51,927 nucleotides of DNA from Loigolactobacillus binensis (GCF_005405165.1 NZ_BJDN01000022.1:1-51927); one strand, 5' to 3'. Positions 24,234-32,344 are shown, counted from the stretch's first letter. Program-made: numbers and translations. The notes: generated by a model from the letters alone, not told the origin.

Positions 24234-24980
24234 TTAAAAATTGTAAACATCATTGATACGTTGACGCATCAACCATTCTGGTACGTTAGCCAAGCGGGCT
24301 GCGGTTTTATCAACAATACTTAAATGCGGTGTATTAAAACTTAAATGACGGTTATGCGCGTCAACGGTATCCAGCAACGCCGCATTCAATTTTTCGGCTA
24401 ATTCAGTAGCTCGTACGACCAAATCTTCCGGCAATAGCAACTCACTGGCCAACTTATCAACGTTCCATTTGGTCATTGCGGCTTCATTTTCACTAAAGTC
24501 AGGCACATATTCGGCAACGTTTAAAATATAAGTTGCTAGTCCCTTACCAATCAACCACGCCTGTTCGGGGAAAGTCACTTGCTGGTCAGTCACGACTAAG
24601 GTAGCCGCTACAGCACGCCGGCCATGCCCCAGCACCTCTTTTTGCGGATAAAGTGAGAAGCCAACTTCCAGCTTGCTACTATAGTCAATGCGCACTTGCA
24701 GCGATTGCGCTAAGCCTAATAAATCAATACAAGTTACTTTAGTCGACAAAGCCAAATGACCTAAATAATCGGCCATTTCCGGAAAATCACGAATGATATC
24801 AACGTAGGCATATTCGGCAGAAATAAATTCACTTTCCTCCGGCGTTTCTTCGCTAGGCGCATCAGCAGTATCAGTTACTGTCAAATCAGGTTCTTCAACT
24901 GTCACCGCTGCACGAACAAATTCCGTTTCCTTTTTCTGCCGCTTCTTTGAATCTTTCTGGTGTTTTTTCGCTTTACTCAT
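24234..24980 (-). CDS. ImmA/IrrE-like protein lacking the zinc site, paralogue 2
   Basis: 248 residues, sharing the full layout of paralogue 1: Lys-rich head, acidic linker, FPEQAWLIGKGLATYIL in place of the HELGH helix, VDKLASELLLPEDLV, and TAARLANVPEWLMRQRIND. The zinc ligands are likewise gone. Both copies keep the same substitutions, so the loss predates the duplication. The start is the ATG at 24978-24980 with AAAGGAG 10 bp upstream; an in-frame GTG nine bases earlier is too close to that site. It is the first gene of the operon and has the palindrome-controlled promoter C. Confidence 0.6.
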   Translation of the reverse strand: MSKAKKHQKDSKKRQKKETEFVRAAVTVEEPDLTVTDTADAPSEETPEESEFISAEYAYVDIIRDFPEMADYLGHLALSTKVTCIDLLGLAQSLQVRIDYSSKLEVGFSLYPQKEVLGHGRRAVAATLVVTDQQVTFPEQAWLIGKGLATYILNVAEYVPDFSENEAAMTKWNVDKLASELLLPEDLVVRATELAEKLNAALLDTVDAHNRHLSFNTPHLSIVDKTAARLANVPEWLMRQRINDVYNF

Positions 24981-25034
24981 TCTGCGCACACTCCTTTAAT
25001 AAAAATCGTGTCACTTACTATCCTTGATAACACA

Positions 25035-25066
25035 AGCTTAGCAAAGGGGCGCGTCACATATTGACA
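25035..25066 (-). promoter_or_regulatory. WYL-block operator/promoter C (ImmA-like/glycosylase operon)
   Basis: CGTCACATATTGACA at 25052-25066 contains GTCA-N5-TGAC. On the minus strand TAAGCT (25035-25040) follows after exactly 11 bp, the same spacing as promoters A and B. The start codon is about 55 bp further. Confidence 0.6.
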
Positions 25067-25100
25067 ATTTCGTTAGTCGCACAACAAAATATTTTCATCG

Positions 25101-26141
25101 CTAGTTATAACGTTCAACGGCCGCCAGATGATGCGCTTTAATTTTTTTGATCAATGATGGCGGGGCGATTACTTGGACATCTGCACCTTGACTTAACAAC
25201 CACATCAGTGCCCCTTTTTCCCGTGCTTGGGCCGTGATCACGACAACACCAGTTTTCGGATCGACTCTTGCTGTTGACCCGGGGAAACGCTCCAAGGCCG
25301 TTTGCGCCGCGATCCAACATTTAAAGCGAAATACGATCGGCTCACCCACCGCTAACAAATAAGTCTGCTGCCGGTACTCGCGCAAACGGAACTGCTGCTG
25401 CGGCGCCATGCCTGGCTTAACCTGATCGATGGCCGTGATCCGATCTAACCGAAACATCAGTACGTCCGCGTCCGGCGTCAACCGCATGACCACATAAAAA
25501 TAATAATTATCAAAAAAAAAGGTCTCCGGCTGGGCCTCATGTTTTTTCGGCGTTCCTTCAGCGTTACGATACGCAAAAACCAAGCGTTGCTGCCGCGCAA
25601 TCGCTTCTGTGATTTGGCGCAAATAATCCAGCAGCGGTGGTCGCCGCGGCGAAGTAACATAACTACCTTGATCACCAGCGATGGCTAATTTAAATTGTTC
25701 CTGTTCGTTTAACGCCAACGTATCCTGCAAAACGTGTACTAGTTGCGCCATTTCTGTCTTATTAAGTGCCCGACTAGCCAACACAATGTGGGCTAACGCG
25801 ATCACCTGCGTCAATTTAGCCGCATCCGGTGTACTGACTAGCTGATAGATTTTTTCGTTAGCGGGCACATTAGGATCACGGTCAGGCCGCAGTAATTGTT
25901 TAGCGTAGCCTGTCTCACTAAGCTGCGCAGCAATATCTGCGATATCCCGCCAAAACGTACGGTCTTTCCCGTTCGCTTGCTTAGTCGTCTTCCCAGCAAT
26001 CACCAACCACCGATTATAGGTGATTTTTTCGCCGTTTAATAAGCGCATGGTCAGTTCGATCACACGTTTAACACTCGCACGCTTATCGGACTTTTTCGAC
26101 TGCTCTGTTTCCTCACTTGTTGCTTTTTGCTTAGTTGCCAT
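25101..26141 (-). CDS. WYL-domain transcriptional regulator 1
   Basis: 346 residues. A basic N-terminal tail (1-25) is followed by a winged helix-turn-helix (about 26-110), then a WYL domain (about 180-270: FDNYYFYVVMRLTPDADVLMFRLDRI), and a C-terminal WCX-type extension. The WYL triad reads FYV here. WYL regulators bind ligands, often nucleic acids or nucleotides, and are frequently linked to phage-defence or DNA-damage genes. AGGAGGGGA is placed about 8 bp before the ATG. Promoter B with the shared palindrome drives it after a 125-base leader, pointing to autoregulation. Confidence 0.85.
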   Translation of the reverse strand: MATKQKATSEETEQSKKSDKRASVKRVIELTMRLLNGEKITYNRWLVIAGKTTKQANGKDRTFWRDIADIAAQLSETGYAKQLLRPDRDPNVPANEKIYQLVSTPDAAKLTQVIALAHIVLASRALNKTEMAQLVHVLQDTLALNEQEQFKLAIAGDQGSYVTSPRRPPLLDYLRQITEAIARQQRLVFAYRNAEGTPKKHEAQPETFFFDNYYFYVVMRLTPDADVLMFRLDRITAIDQVKPGMAPQQQFRLREYRQQTYLLAVGEPIVFRFKCWIAAQTALERFPGSTARVDPKTGVVVITAQAREKGALMWLLSQGADVQVIAPPSLIKKIKAHHLAAVERYN

Positions 26142-26185
26142 TTACTTTCCCCTCCTTATTGGCATTATCCCAAACGGCCGCGACT

Positions 26186-26208
26186 CATTTTGGCATTGCG
26201 TCAAAATG
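26186..26208 (-). repeat. Inverted repeat in the WYL 1 leader
   Basis: CATTTTG (26186-26192), 9 bp, CAAAATG (26202-26208). The interior TGGCATTGCGTCA resembles the block's palindrome but with a 3-bp centre, so it could be a second, weaker operator in the leader. Confidence 0.45.
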
Positions 26209-26275
26209 GACCGAAAATTAATGTAGCGCTAACTTAGCCAAAACATAGTCACAAAAACGATTAAGCGCTGTCTAC

Positions 26276-26307
26276 AGCATATAAAAAGTCACTGTCATAT
26301 TTTGTCA
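26276..26307 (-). promoter_or_regulatory. WYL-block operator/promoter B (WYL 1 gene)
   Basis: TGTCATATTTTGTCA at 26293-26307, then 11 bp, then TATGCT (26276-26281) on the minus strand. It is nearly the same 41-bp block as promoter A. A second small palindrome GCTGT-CT-ACAGC (26267-26278) overlaps the -10. Confidence 0.65.
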
Positions 26308-26332
26308 TTGCACCGCTTTGACGCAAAAAAAG

Positions 26333-26366
26333 TTAAAAAAAACACGCTTTTTTTCAAAAGCGTGTT
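26333..26366 (-). terminator. Terminator of the WYL 2 gene
   Basis: A perfect 11-bp stem (AACACGCTTTT / AAAAGCGTGTT) followed on the minus strand by a long T run, 12 bases beyond the WYL 2 stop. WYL 1 is therefore a separate unit. Confidence 0.85.
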
Positions 26367-26377
26367 GGGAAACCAAT

Positions 26378-27325
26378 CTATTCTAAATATTGCGCCTGTG
26401 CGGCGATCAATTCTTGACGCATCTGTTTAACCAAAGATGTGGGTGCGATCACTTTTAAGCCCGACCCTTGACTTAATAACCAGCGAATGGCACCACCGAT
26501 CTTAACGTAAGCCTCGATAACAACACTGCCATCAGCATTTTCCTTGATCACGCGCGAACCAGGAAAAGCGTCCAGCGCTGTCTGTGGATAGAAACGATAA
26601 ATAAAACGAATCTGCATTAATTCTCCGTCATCAACTAAATAAGTATGGTGGCGGTGATCCTGCAATGAAAAGCGTTGCGCATAATCTAATTTTTCACCGG
26701 CTGTTTTAGTTAAAATAGTGTCGATCCGATCCAAACGGTACATCCAATAACCGCCGCGCTCCTGGCTAAGCATTGCCACATAAAAATAATGCACCTCAAA
26801 AAACAGGGCAACAGGCTGTGCATGATGAACTAATGGCCTTGGTTCTGTCGGCTGACTACTCAGATATGTAAACGTCAATCGTTGGTTATTGGCAATACAA
26901 ATGGCCATTTCGTGTAATCGGCTGAGTAGTGCCTTCGGTTTAGATAATGGTACATAGCTACCGCGGGGAACCGTAAGTTGTTTATGCAACGCTGCTTGCA
27001 TTGTCGGTGATAAATTTACGCTTAAAAAATCTAGCGTGGCATTCAATTCGGTTGGTGTCAGCGCCCTTGTCCCAAGCAAAATATTACTGGCAGCTAGGAC
27101 GATCTCATAATTCAGCTGCTCACTTTTATGGGTGAGATGATACGTTCCCTGCTGCTCAATCAATTGACCAGTATCATACTCGGCTAGTGCTTTTCTGATG
27201 TAGGAAAGATCCCGTTGGCAGGTTCGCAAGCCAATCTGATATCTCTTTTGAATATCTGCTTGTGTTAACGTCGCGCCATTCATAAACTGCACGATCAATT
27301 CGGCGACCCGATAATTACTTTGCAT
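26378..27325 (-). CDS. WYL-domain transcriptional regulator 2
   Basis: 315 residues: helix-turn-helix (about 3-60, RVAELIVQFMNGATLTQADI), then a WYL domain with FFEVHYFYVAMLSQERGGYWMYRLDRID, then a C-terminal extension. It shares the layout and the C-terminal GxxRWLLSQGxxxxVIAPxSLxK pattern with WYL 1, so the two are paralogues, though clearly diverged. Earlier in-frame starts exist (27343 and a GTG at 27364), but GGGTGTG lies 6-7 bp before the ATG at 27323-27325 and the domain begins there. It lacks the N-terminal basic tail of WYL 1 and the palindrome-type promoter. Confidence 0.85.
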   Translation of the reverse strand: MQSNYRVAELIVQFMNGATLTQADIQKRYQIGLRTCQRDLSYIRKALAEYDTGQLIEQQGTYHLTHKSEQLNYEIVLAASNILLGTRALTPTELNATLDFLSVNLSPTMQAALHKQLTVPRGSYVPLSKPKALLSRLHEMAICIANNQRLTFTYLSSQPTEPRPLVHHAQPVALFFEVHYFYVAMLSQERGGYWMYRLDRIDTILTKTAGEKLDYAQRFSLQDHRHHTYLVDDGELMQIRFIYRFYPQTALDAFPGSRVIKENADGSVVIEAYVKIGGAIRWLLSQGSGLKVIAPTSLVKQMRQELIAAQAQYLE

Positions 27326-27366
27326 TATTTCACACCCATTCATTCTGCCTAGTTCGCTACTCACAA

Positions 27367-27401
27367 CAAAAATAGAGCCGCGACAAAATTAATTTTGCGG
27401 C
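27367..27401 (-). terminator. Terminator of the small membrane-protein gene
   Basis: GCCGC ... GCGGC arms enclose the self-complementary AAAATTAATTTT, followed on the minus strand by TCTATTTTTG. It lies 12 bases after the stop and in front of the WYL 2 gene. Confidence 0.55.
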
Positions 27402-27412
27402 AACTCATTTCT

Positions 27413-27628
27413 TCATGATTCACTTTGTACAAACTGTTTGGCACGAACGACCAACCGTTTGATCCGAATACAAAACTGTAGCACAAACGTTAGTATTGTG
27501 CCGCTACCGGTGATAATAAGCTCACCTAAGAAAATAATGATTGAAACAAAGCCAGCAAATAGTTGCGCTGCCGCCAGATAAATCAGTGCGGCAACGATCA
27601 ATACACTGACAAGCACGAACATCGTCAT
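27413..27628 (-). CDS. Small membrane protein, two spans
   Basis: 71 residues with two hydrophobic segments (about 4-26 and 28-52) and a basic tail (IRIKRLVVRAKQ). No family recognised. A GGGGAT lies about 9 bp before the ATG. It stands just upstream of WYL 2 in the same direction, separated by a terminator. Its role in the block is unknown; small two-span proteins are sometimes effectors of defence modules, which is only a possibility here. Confidence 0.6.
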   Translation of the reverse strand: MTMFVLVSVLIVAALIYLAAAQLFAGFVSIIIFLGELIITGSGTILTFVLQFCIRIKRLVVRAKQFVQSES

Positions 27629-27735
27629 GCTGATCCATCCCCAATACTAGAACTATTAAAATAGTCTGCTGAACGTCTTAATCATTTTAACATGTTTTCC
27701 ACTTTTAGTATAACCTACATTTACAAGGCTTTAAT

Positions 27736-27764
27736 TTTACCTCAGCTCTAACTTTGCTTATAAT
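27736..27764 (+). promoter_or_regulatory. Promoter of the 27806 gene
   Basis: TTTACC (27736-27741), 17 bp, TATAAT (27759-27764). Confidence 0.6.
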
Positions 27765-27805
27765 GAAAGCGAGAACAAAATTGTTGAAAGTAGGTGTACC
27801 ATGCG

Positions 27806-28174
27806 ATGAAACTTTATCAAGCTTTGACTCAAGTGACCTTGAATAATAAATTAGCCGGGCAAGTGTCCACCTTCCACACAACACTTGACACCACCAAGCC
27901 GCTATATCATGATCTACCAACACTGTATCACTATATCAACAGTGTCCTCAAGCCTGGTGCTAGCCACAAAGATAATAATTTAAAATACGTGACTGATCAT
28001 ATTTTTATTCTAGAAAATTTTGATTTTAGTGCACATGCCTTTACCCGTCACCTGACCCAGCCTGACACTCAGGCTACGTTTGCTTATAACTTAGTACAGG
28101 ATCTAAACCGGCACCTGACGATCAATTTTGATTTACCAAAACAAGAGATCCAATTATTATTCGCTGATAGCTGA
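27806..28174 (+). CDS. Small protein of unknown function
   Basis: 122 residues, soluble, His- and Leu-rich, with no motif I recognise. It contains YHDLPTLYHYINSVLKPGASHKD and a FDFSAHAFTRHLTQP segment. It could be a small alpha/beta protein. The ATG at 27806 is preceded by AAAGTAGGTG; an upstream in-frame GTG at 27794 lies inside that site. It has a good promoter and its own terminator, so it is expressed as a single gene. Confidence 0.7.
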   Translation: MKLYQALTQVTLNNKLAGQVSTFHTTLDTTKPLYHDLPTLYHYINSVLKPGASHKDNNLKYVTDHIFILENFDFSAHAFTRHLTQPDTQATFAYNLVQDLNRHLTINFDLPKQEIQLLFADS

Positions 28175-28186
28175 GTATAATTGGAT

Positions 28187-28223
28187 AAAGGCCTGTGACC
28201 AATAATTGGTCACAGGCCTTTTT
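28187..28223. terminator. Bidirectional terminator
   Basis: A perfect 14-bp stem AAAGGCCTGTGACC / GGTCACAGGCCTTT around a 7-nt AT loop, with T on the plus side (TTTTT) and a shorter run on the minus side. It separates convergent genes. Confidence 0.88.
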
Positions 28224-28227
28224 AATT

Positions 28228-29382
28228 TTATGCACGCATTTGCCGCGCCGCCGCATGTTTCAGTAAAAACGGCGCCGCCAGCGTGGTTAAAACGATGGCA
28301 ATGATCGTGGCCGAATAATATTCTGGATCGATCAGTTTAGCCTGATAGCCGATCTGGGCGATGATCAACGCCATTTCCCCACGTGACACCATCCCGGCAC
28401 CTACCGTATAGCCACTGGCCCAACTAAACCCAGCAATTCGTGCGCCTAAGCTGCCACCAATTAGTTTTGTCAGCACTGCCATGATCGTCAGCACAATGAT
28501 AAACCACAAGGCAGCCCCCATTCCTTTAAAACTCATCTCCAAACCGATGCTCACAAAGAAAACCGGAATAAAAACCGCATACCCGATTGGCTCAACATTG
28601 TGGTCAATAGTGGCCTTATACGGTGTTTGTCCAACTGCGATCCCCGCAAAGAAGGAGCCTACCACTGCAGATAAGCCGACTAGATCGGCTAAATAAGCCA
28701 TGCTCAAGCAGATCACTAAGGACATGATCGTCACAGAAGCCCCGATCAAGAAGCGTTCAGATACCCGCATTAAAAATGGGGCGATCCATTTGACCACAAA
28801 ATAAATACCGATAAAATAGCCGATCTGTTCAATAAAACCGATCATTAAGCTAGGGGTATGGCCACCAGTATTTTCACCGCTAAGACTGACGAAAACACTT
28901 AAGATGATCACACTTAATACATCATCGACCACCGCGGCGGCCAGAATTGTGGTGCCTTCCTTACTATCCAGTAACTTTAATTCACGCAGCACTTCCACCG
29001 AGATCGAAACCGATGTTGCTGTAAAAATGACGCCCATAAAGACGGCCAATAATAAAGAAAAATGAAACCATAAACTCACTAAGGTCACTAGTCCTAGCGG
29101 AAAGATAACGCCGACCAAGGCTACTAAAATTCCTGGCCGTAAGTAGCGTTTTAATAAACTGATGTCACTTTCTAGACCAGCCATAAACATCAACAGGATC
29201 ACACCAACTTCCGAAAAGTCATGCATAAAAGAACTGGGTTGAATCCAGTTTAACAATGCCGGCCCTAAAATGATCCCAACTAATAATTGGCCGATCACCG
29301 CCGGCACACCAATCTTTCGACTAAAATGTCCTGCTAAAAGTGTTGTCACTAAGATCAAACACAAAATCCCTAAAAACGCCAT
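28228..29382 (-). CDS. CPA2-type sodium/proton (or potassium) antiporter
   Basis: 384 residues with about 11-12 membrane spans. The helices GVPAVIGQLLVGIILGP, MFMAGLESDISLLKR, ATSVSISVEVL and AAAVVDDVLSVIILSVF are hallmarks of the CPA2 exchanger fold, with the double-Asp (VVDD) at the ion site typical of electrogenic NapA/KefB-like exchangers. There is no C-terminal RCK domain, so it is the NapA-like short form. The leader region is structured (29428-29492). Ion specificity is not decidable. Confidence 0.88.
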   Translation of the reverse strand: MAFLGILCLILVTTLLAGHFSRKIGVPAVIGQLLVGIILGPALLNWIQPSSFMHDFSEVGVILLMFMAGLESDISLLKRYLRPGILVALVGVIFPLGLVTLVSLWFHFSLLLAVFMGVIFTATSVSISVEVLRELKLLDSKEGTTILAAAVVDDVLSVIILSVFVSLSGENTGGHTPSLMIGFIEQIGYFIGIYFVVKWIAPFLMRVSERFLIGASVTIMSLVICLSMAYLADLVGLSAVVGSFFAGIAVGQTPYKATIDHNVEPIGYAVFIPVFFVSIGLEMSFKGMGAALWFIIVLTIMAVLTKLIGGSLGARIAGFSWASGYTVGAGMVSRGEMALIIAQIGYQAKLIDPEYYSATIIAIVLTTLAAPFLLKHAAARQMRA

Positions 29383-29427
29383 CTAAACTCCGCCTCATTT
29401 CTAAAAAAACAACAACTGCTTACTCAA

Positions 29428-29492
29428 TAAAAAAAGCAGATGCCAAGTCACCCCTCCTCACCCTAGAAGGGACTGTCTTGAAAGCATCTGCT
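29428..29492 (-). terminator. Structured terminator or leader element between the membrane-protein gene and the antiporter
   Basis: On the minus strand AGCAGATGC (29484-29492) pairs with GCATCTGCT (29435-29443) and a T run follows. The 40-base interior can extend the stem (CAAG/CTTG, then CCC/GGG). The long, irregular stem lies in the antiporter leader, about 45 bases before its gene. The simplest reading is the terminator of the upstream gene; a leader switch controlling the antiporter is possible. Confidence 0.6.
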
Positions 29493-29509
29493 CCAACCGT
29501 CTAAACTAT

Positions 29510-30364
29510 TTAATTTTTCCGTCGCCGACCCAACAAACTCAAGATCAAGCTGATGACCCCAACGATCATTAAAATATAACTTGGCAGCGCATAACTGTTT
29601 AACACTGCGTTACCTATGGCCGCCGCCGCAGTACCAAAGGACTTAGCACTAACTGCGGCCAATTCGACGATTCCTGCCGCCGATACACCAAAGTAACCGA
29701 TAAAAATAATTAATCCGCTGATCAAAGTGATCCAGCCAAATTGTTTGGCAAAACGAAATACTTGATGATCCAACCATAACAAGGCGATCAAACAAATTAA
29801 GGCTAACACGGTCGTGCCCCAGAAAACACCGGTAACCAACTGCTTAACGGTTTTAACTTCTTTAGTGGCCTGCGTGACTTGACTCACATTAAGTTCAGCA
29901 GTTAAGCGTGTTTTTAACGTATCAGTCAAAATATTAACAATACTACTGGACTGACCTAATTTGCTGGTGAGTTGAGCCTTGGCGTGAGCCACAATATAGT
30001 TAACCGAGATCGGCTGACTTTGCCCGGCTAATAAATTACGAACTGTTTGGTCAAGATCTTGCTGTGCTGCTTTAGTGGTTACGATCTCAGTCACACCTGA
30101 ACTGGTCAAACCACGATCAGTAACGACGTTGGTCAATTCTGCGTTAGCAACATCCGCCAATTGCTTAGCCGCATCGGTCTTATCCAACTCAGTGACTAAA
30201 TAATCAGCGTTGAAAACTCGGTGCTGGATCACGCCGGTTCCCACGGCCAATAAAATACTTAAACAAGCAATAATGCTCAACAAAACGGCCAGCGGACCGT
30301 GCCGCTTAGTTGAATTAATAATTACATTTTGCTGTCGTCCTTGATTTCTACTTGGTAAACTCAT
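29510..30364 (-). CDS. Membrane protein of unknown function
   Basis: 284 residues. A basic N-terminal tail precedes a first span (about 25-45), then a large extracellular domain (46-175: VFNADYLVTELDKTDAAKQL ...) rich in Thr/Val/Gln with repeated small-residue helices, then three spans (about 180-200, 210-230, 258-280) and an RRRKN tail. It ends at the structured terminator. I recognise no family. AAGGAG lies 8 bp before the ATG. It may be a cell-envelope protein. Confidence 0.75.
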   Translation of the reverse strand: MSLPSRNQGRQQNVIINSTKRHGPLAVLLSIIACLSILLAVGTGVIQHRVFNADYLVTELDKTDAAKQLADVANAELTNVVTDRGLTSSGVTEIVTTKAAQQDLDQTVRNLLAGQSQPISVNYIVAHAKAQLTSKLGQSSSIVNILTDTLKTRLTAELNVSQVTQATKEVKTVKQLVTGVFWGTTVLALICLIALLWLDHQVFRFAKQFGWITLISGLIIFIGYFGVSAAGIVELAAVSAKSFGTAAAAIGNAVLNSYALPSYILMIVGVISLILSLLGRRRKN

Positions 30365-30583
30365 GCATGCTACTCCTTACTAAATTTACTTAACTAATGG
30401 GGTTAAAACGGTTAACCGCTACTTCGTGAAATAATAGGTCGTCAATACAAGGTACTAATCATCTTGCCGCCACAAACATGCGGCACAAGCTGGTTAATTT
30501 TCAGTCTTGGTTCGACCAACGCACCCCTTACCATCATTATGCTACTAGTTTACCACGTTATCACTAATTTCAGAAAAAACTCG

Positions 30584-30589
30584 TATAAT
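30584..30589 (+). promoter_or_regulatory. -10 element of the HAD phosphatase gene
   Basis: TATAAT at 30584-30589 lies 35 bp before the ATG. No -35 stands out. Confidence 0.45.
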
Positions 30590-30623
30590 AAGACTAAACG
30601 AACTATTTTAGGGGGGGACTTTC

Positions 30624-31277
30624 ATGTTACAAGCACTTTTCTTCGATCTCGATGGCACCTTAACTGATTCCCAAGTCGGGATCGTTAATTCAATCAAACA
30701 TTCACTCCAACAACTACAATTACCGGCCTTAGATGAAGCCACATTGAAATTATTTATTGGCCCACCGTTACTGGCATCTTATCAAAAATATTGCGGGCTT
30801 AGCGCCGTAGCTGCACAACAAGCATTACTTGCTTATCGTGACTATTATACGCAGCGCGGTATTTTTGAAAACCAGGTTTATGCTGGTATTCCGGCAGCCT
30901 TAGCGCAGCTACAACAAAATTATCGGCTCTTTATCACCACATCTAAGCCAGAAAAATACGCGCAACAGATCAGTGACCATTTCGCGTTAAGTCAATACTT
31001 TACCGCTATTTATGGTGCTAGTATGGACGAGACCCGCGCCGGAAAAAGTGAGATCATTGCTTATGCTCAAGCTAATACTGGTTTGACCAGAGGCGAGCAG
31101 CTACTGATGGTCGGTGATCGGGAAAACGATATTAATGGTGCTCATGACCATGGTCTCCATAGCATTGCCGTCACTTATGGCTTCGGTTCGCAAGCAGAAT
31201 TAGCCGCCGCGGCGCCGAATGCCTTTGTGGTGGCGCCCCAAGCTTTGCCACAAGTAGTTGCGCAGCTAGACCATTAA
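30624..31277 (+). CDS. HAD-superfamily phosphatase, phosphoglycolate-phosphatase-like
   Basis: 217 residues. Motif I FFDLDGTLTDS (Asp 8, Asp 10), motif II Thr in FITTSKPEKY, motif III Lys near RAGKSE and motif IV MVGDRENDINGA give a complete HAD active site with a C1-type helical cap. The pattern is that of Gph/PpaX-like small-molecule phosphatases, although substrate is unknown. A GGGGGGG lies before the ATG. It overlaps the convergent GyrI-like gene by four bases, with no terminator between the two. Confidence 0.9.
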   Translation: MLQALFFDLDGTLTDSQVGIVNSIKHSLQQLQLPALDEATLKLFIGPPLLASYQKYCGLSAVAAQQALLAYRDYYTQRGIFENQVYAGIPAALAQLQQNYRLFITTSKPEKYAQQISDHFALSQYFTAIYGASMDETRAGKSEIIAYAQANTGLTRGEQLLMVGDRENDINGAHDHGLHSIAVTYGFGSQAELAAAAPNAFVVAPQALPQVVAQLDH

Positions 31278-31900
31278 ATTCTAGCGACTGCAACTCGTAA
31301 AATAGTCTTCAGTTTTTCTGGAGCCGTACGGCGAAAATCAGACAAATAGATTTCTTTATGTGCTTGGCTTGTTCGGCGATAACCCGCATTTGCTAAGTAA
31401 CTGGCCAATTTAGCAAAACTTTCTGCTTCTGTGGCAAATGGCCCAACATGAAGCTGCATGGCAACTTGCCCTTCCGTTAAAGTTTCTAACTTTAGCTCCG
31501 TTAATAGGTCGGCAGGAAGCTTGGCTGCCGCCATTGCCTGTGCTTGGGCAAAAACTTCTGGGGTCACAAAATTAGGTTGCTTCAGCATAATTTTATACAC
31601 CAATAAATGCTTTTGTGTTTGTATATCCCCACTAAAGTCTGCCGGTAAAGTCCAAAAAGCTTCCAGCGGGAAAACCGTATAGTCATAAGCGGCATTGAAT
31701 TTGACTCCTTTTTTAGGCGCCATTTTGATGGTGTAACTGATTGCATATAAGGCAGCAACGCGGCGGGAAAATTCCGGTTGATTCGGATCACCATGACCGG
31801 TTAACGTGATGAAATTCTGGGGCCCTAGTGTAACGATCGTTGGTTGTTTACGATTAGGGTAAATTGCCTTTTCTTGTTTACGCCATTCATATTTTGCCAT
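31274..31900 (-). CDS. GyrI-like small-molecule-binding domain protein
   Basis: 208 residues. It belongs to the stand-alone GyrI-like (SbmC/AraC-effector-type) family: the pattern VYKIMLKQP ... QLHVGPFATEAESFAKLASYL ... HKEIYLSDFRRTAPEKLKTILRVAV is typical, with the conserved final DPRRTxPEKLKTxLR-like segment. Such proteins bind small molecules or hydrolyse cyclopropanoid compounds in some relatives; function here is not known. It is convergent with the HAD gene. Confidence 0.85.
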   Translation of the reverse strand: MAKYEWRKQEKAIYPNRKQPTIVTLGPQNFITLTGHGDPNQPEFSRRVAALYAISYTIKMAPKKGVKFNAAYDYTVFPLEAFWTLPADFSGDIQTQKHLLVYKIMLKQPNFVTPEVFAQAQAMAAAKLPADLLTELKLETLTEGQVAMQLHVGPFATEAESFAKLASYLANAGYRRTSQAHKEIYLSDFRRTAPEKLKTILRVAVARI

Positions 31901-31984
31901 TGCTTGTCACCTCACTTAATTGATAATTTGATTATACCATAGCATCAAGAACATATGTTCGATTTTTTGAAAGGATGTTTTATT

Positions 31985-32344
31985 TTGACGATTAAATTAG
32001 AACGAATTTATACAAAACCTGTTGACCACTCTGGTTACCGAATTCTTGTTGACCGCTTATGGCCGCGGGGAATCAGCAAAGTAAATGCAGCGCTGGATGA
32101 ATGGATCAAAGAAATTGCGCCCTCCAACGAGCTGCGTAAATGGTTTGGTCACGAACCCGCCAAATATCCAGAATTTCGGCAACGTTATTTAGCCGAATTA
32201 GACGCTAACCCAGCCGCTGCGGCCTTTGTAAAGTTAGTGGCTAGTCACCCCCAAGTTATTTTATTGTTTGGTGCTAAGGATGAGCAGCATAATCAGGCCG
32301 TCGTTTTAAAAGAATATTTAGCGCAACAAAATAACGCCTCGTAA
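31985..32344 (+). CDS. DUF488-family protein
   Basis: 119 residues. HSGYRILVDRLWPRGISK and the following EWIKEIAPSNELRKWFGHEPAKYPEFRQRYLAEL are diagnostic of DUF488, whose function is unknown. I chose the TTG at 31985 because AAAGGA lies 9 bp upstream and the domain starts at once (MTIKLERIYTKP); an ATG at 31955 has no ribosome site and adds an unrelated head. The stop lies within the following bidirectional terminator. Confidence 0.88.
   Translation: MTIKLERIYTKPVDHSGYRILVDRLWPRGISKVNAALDEWIKEIAPSNELRKWFGHEPAKYPEFRQRYLAELDANPAAAAFVKLVASHPQVILLFGAKDEQHNQAVVLKEYLAQQNNAS

Noticed and set aside
30509..30524. TTGGTTCGACCAA resembling a tRNA T-arm
   Set aside because: The loop is only three bases, and no acceptor, D or anticodon arm can be built around it.
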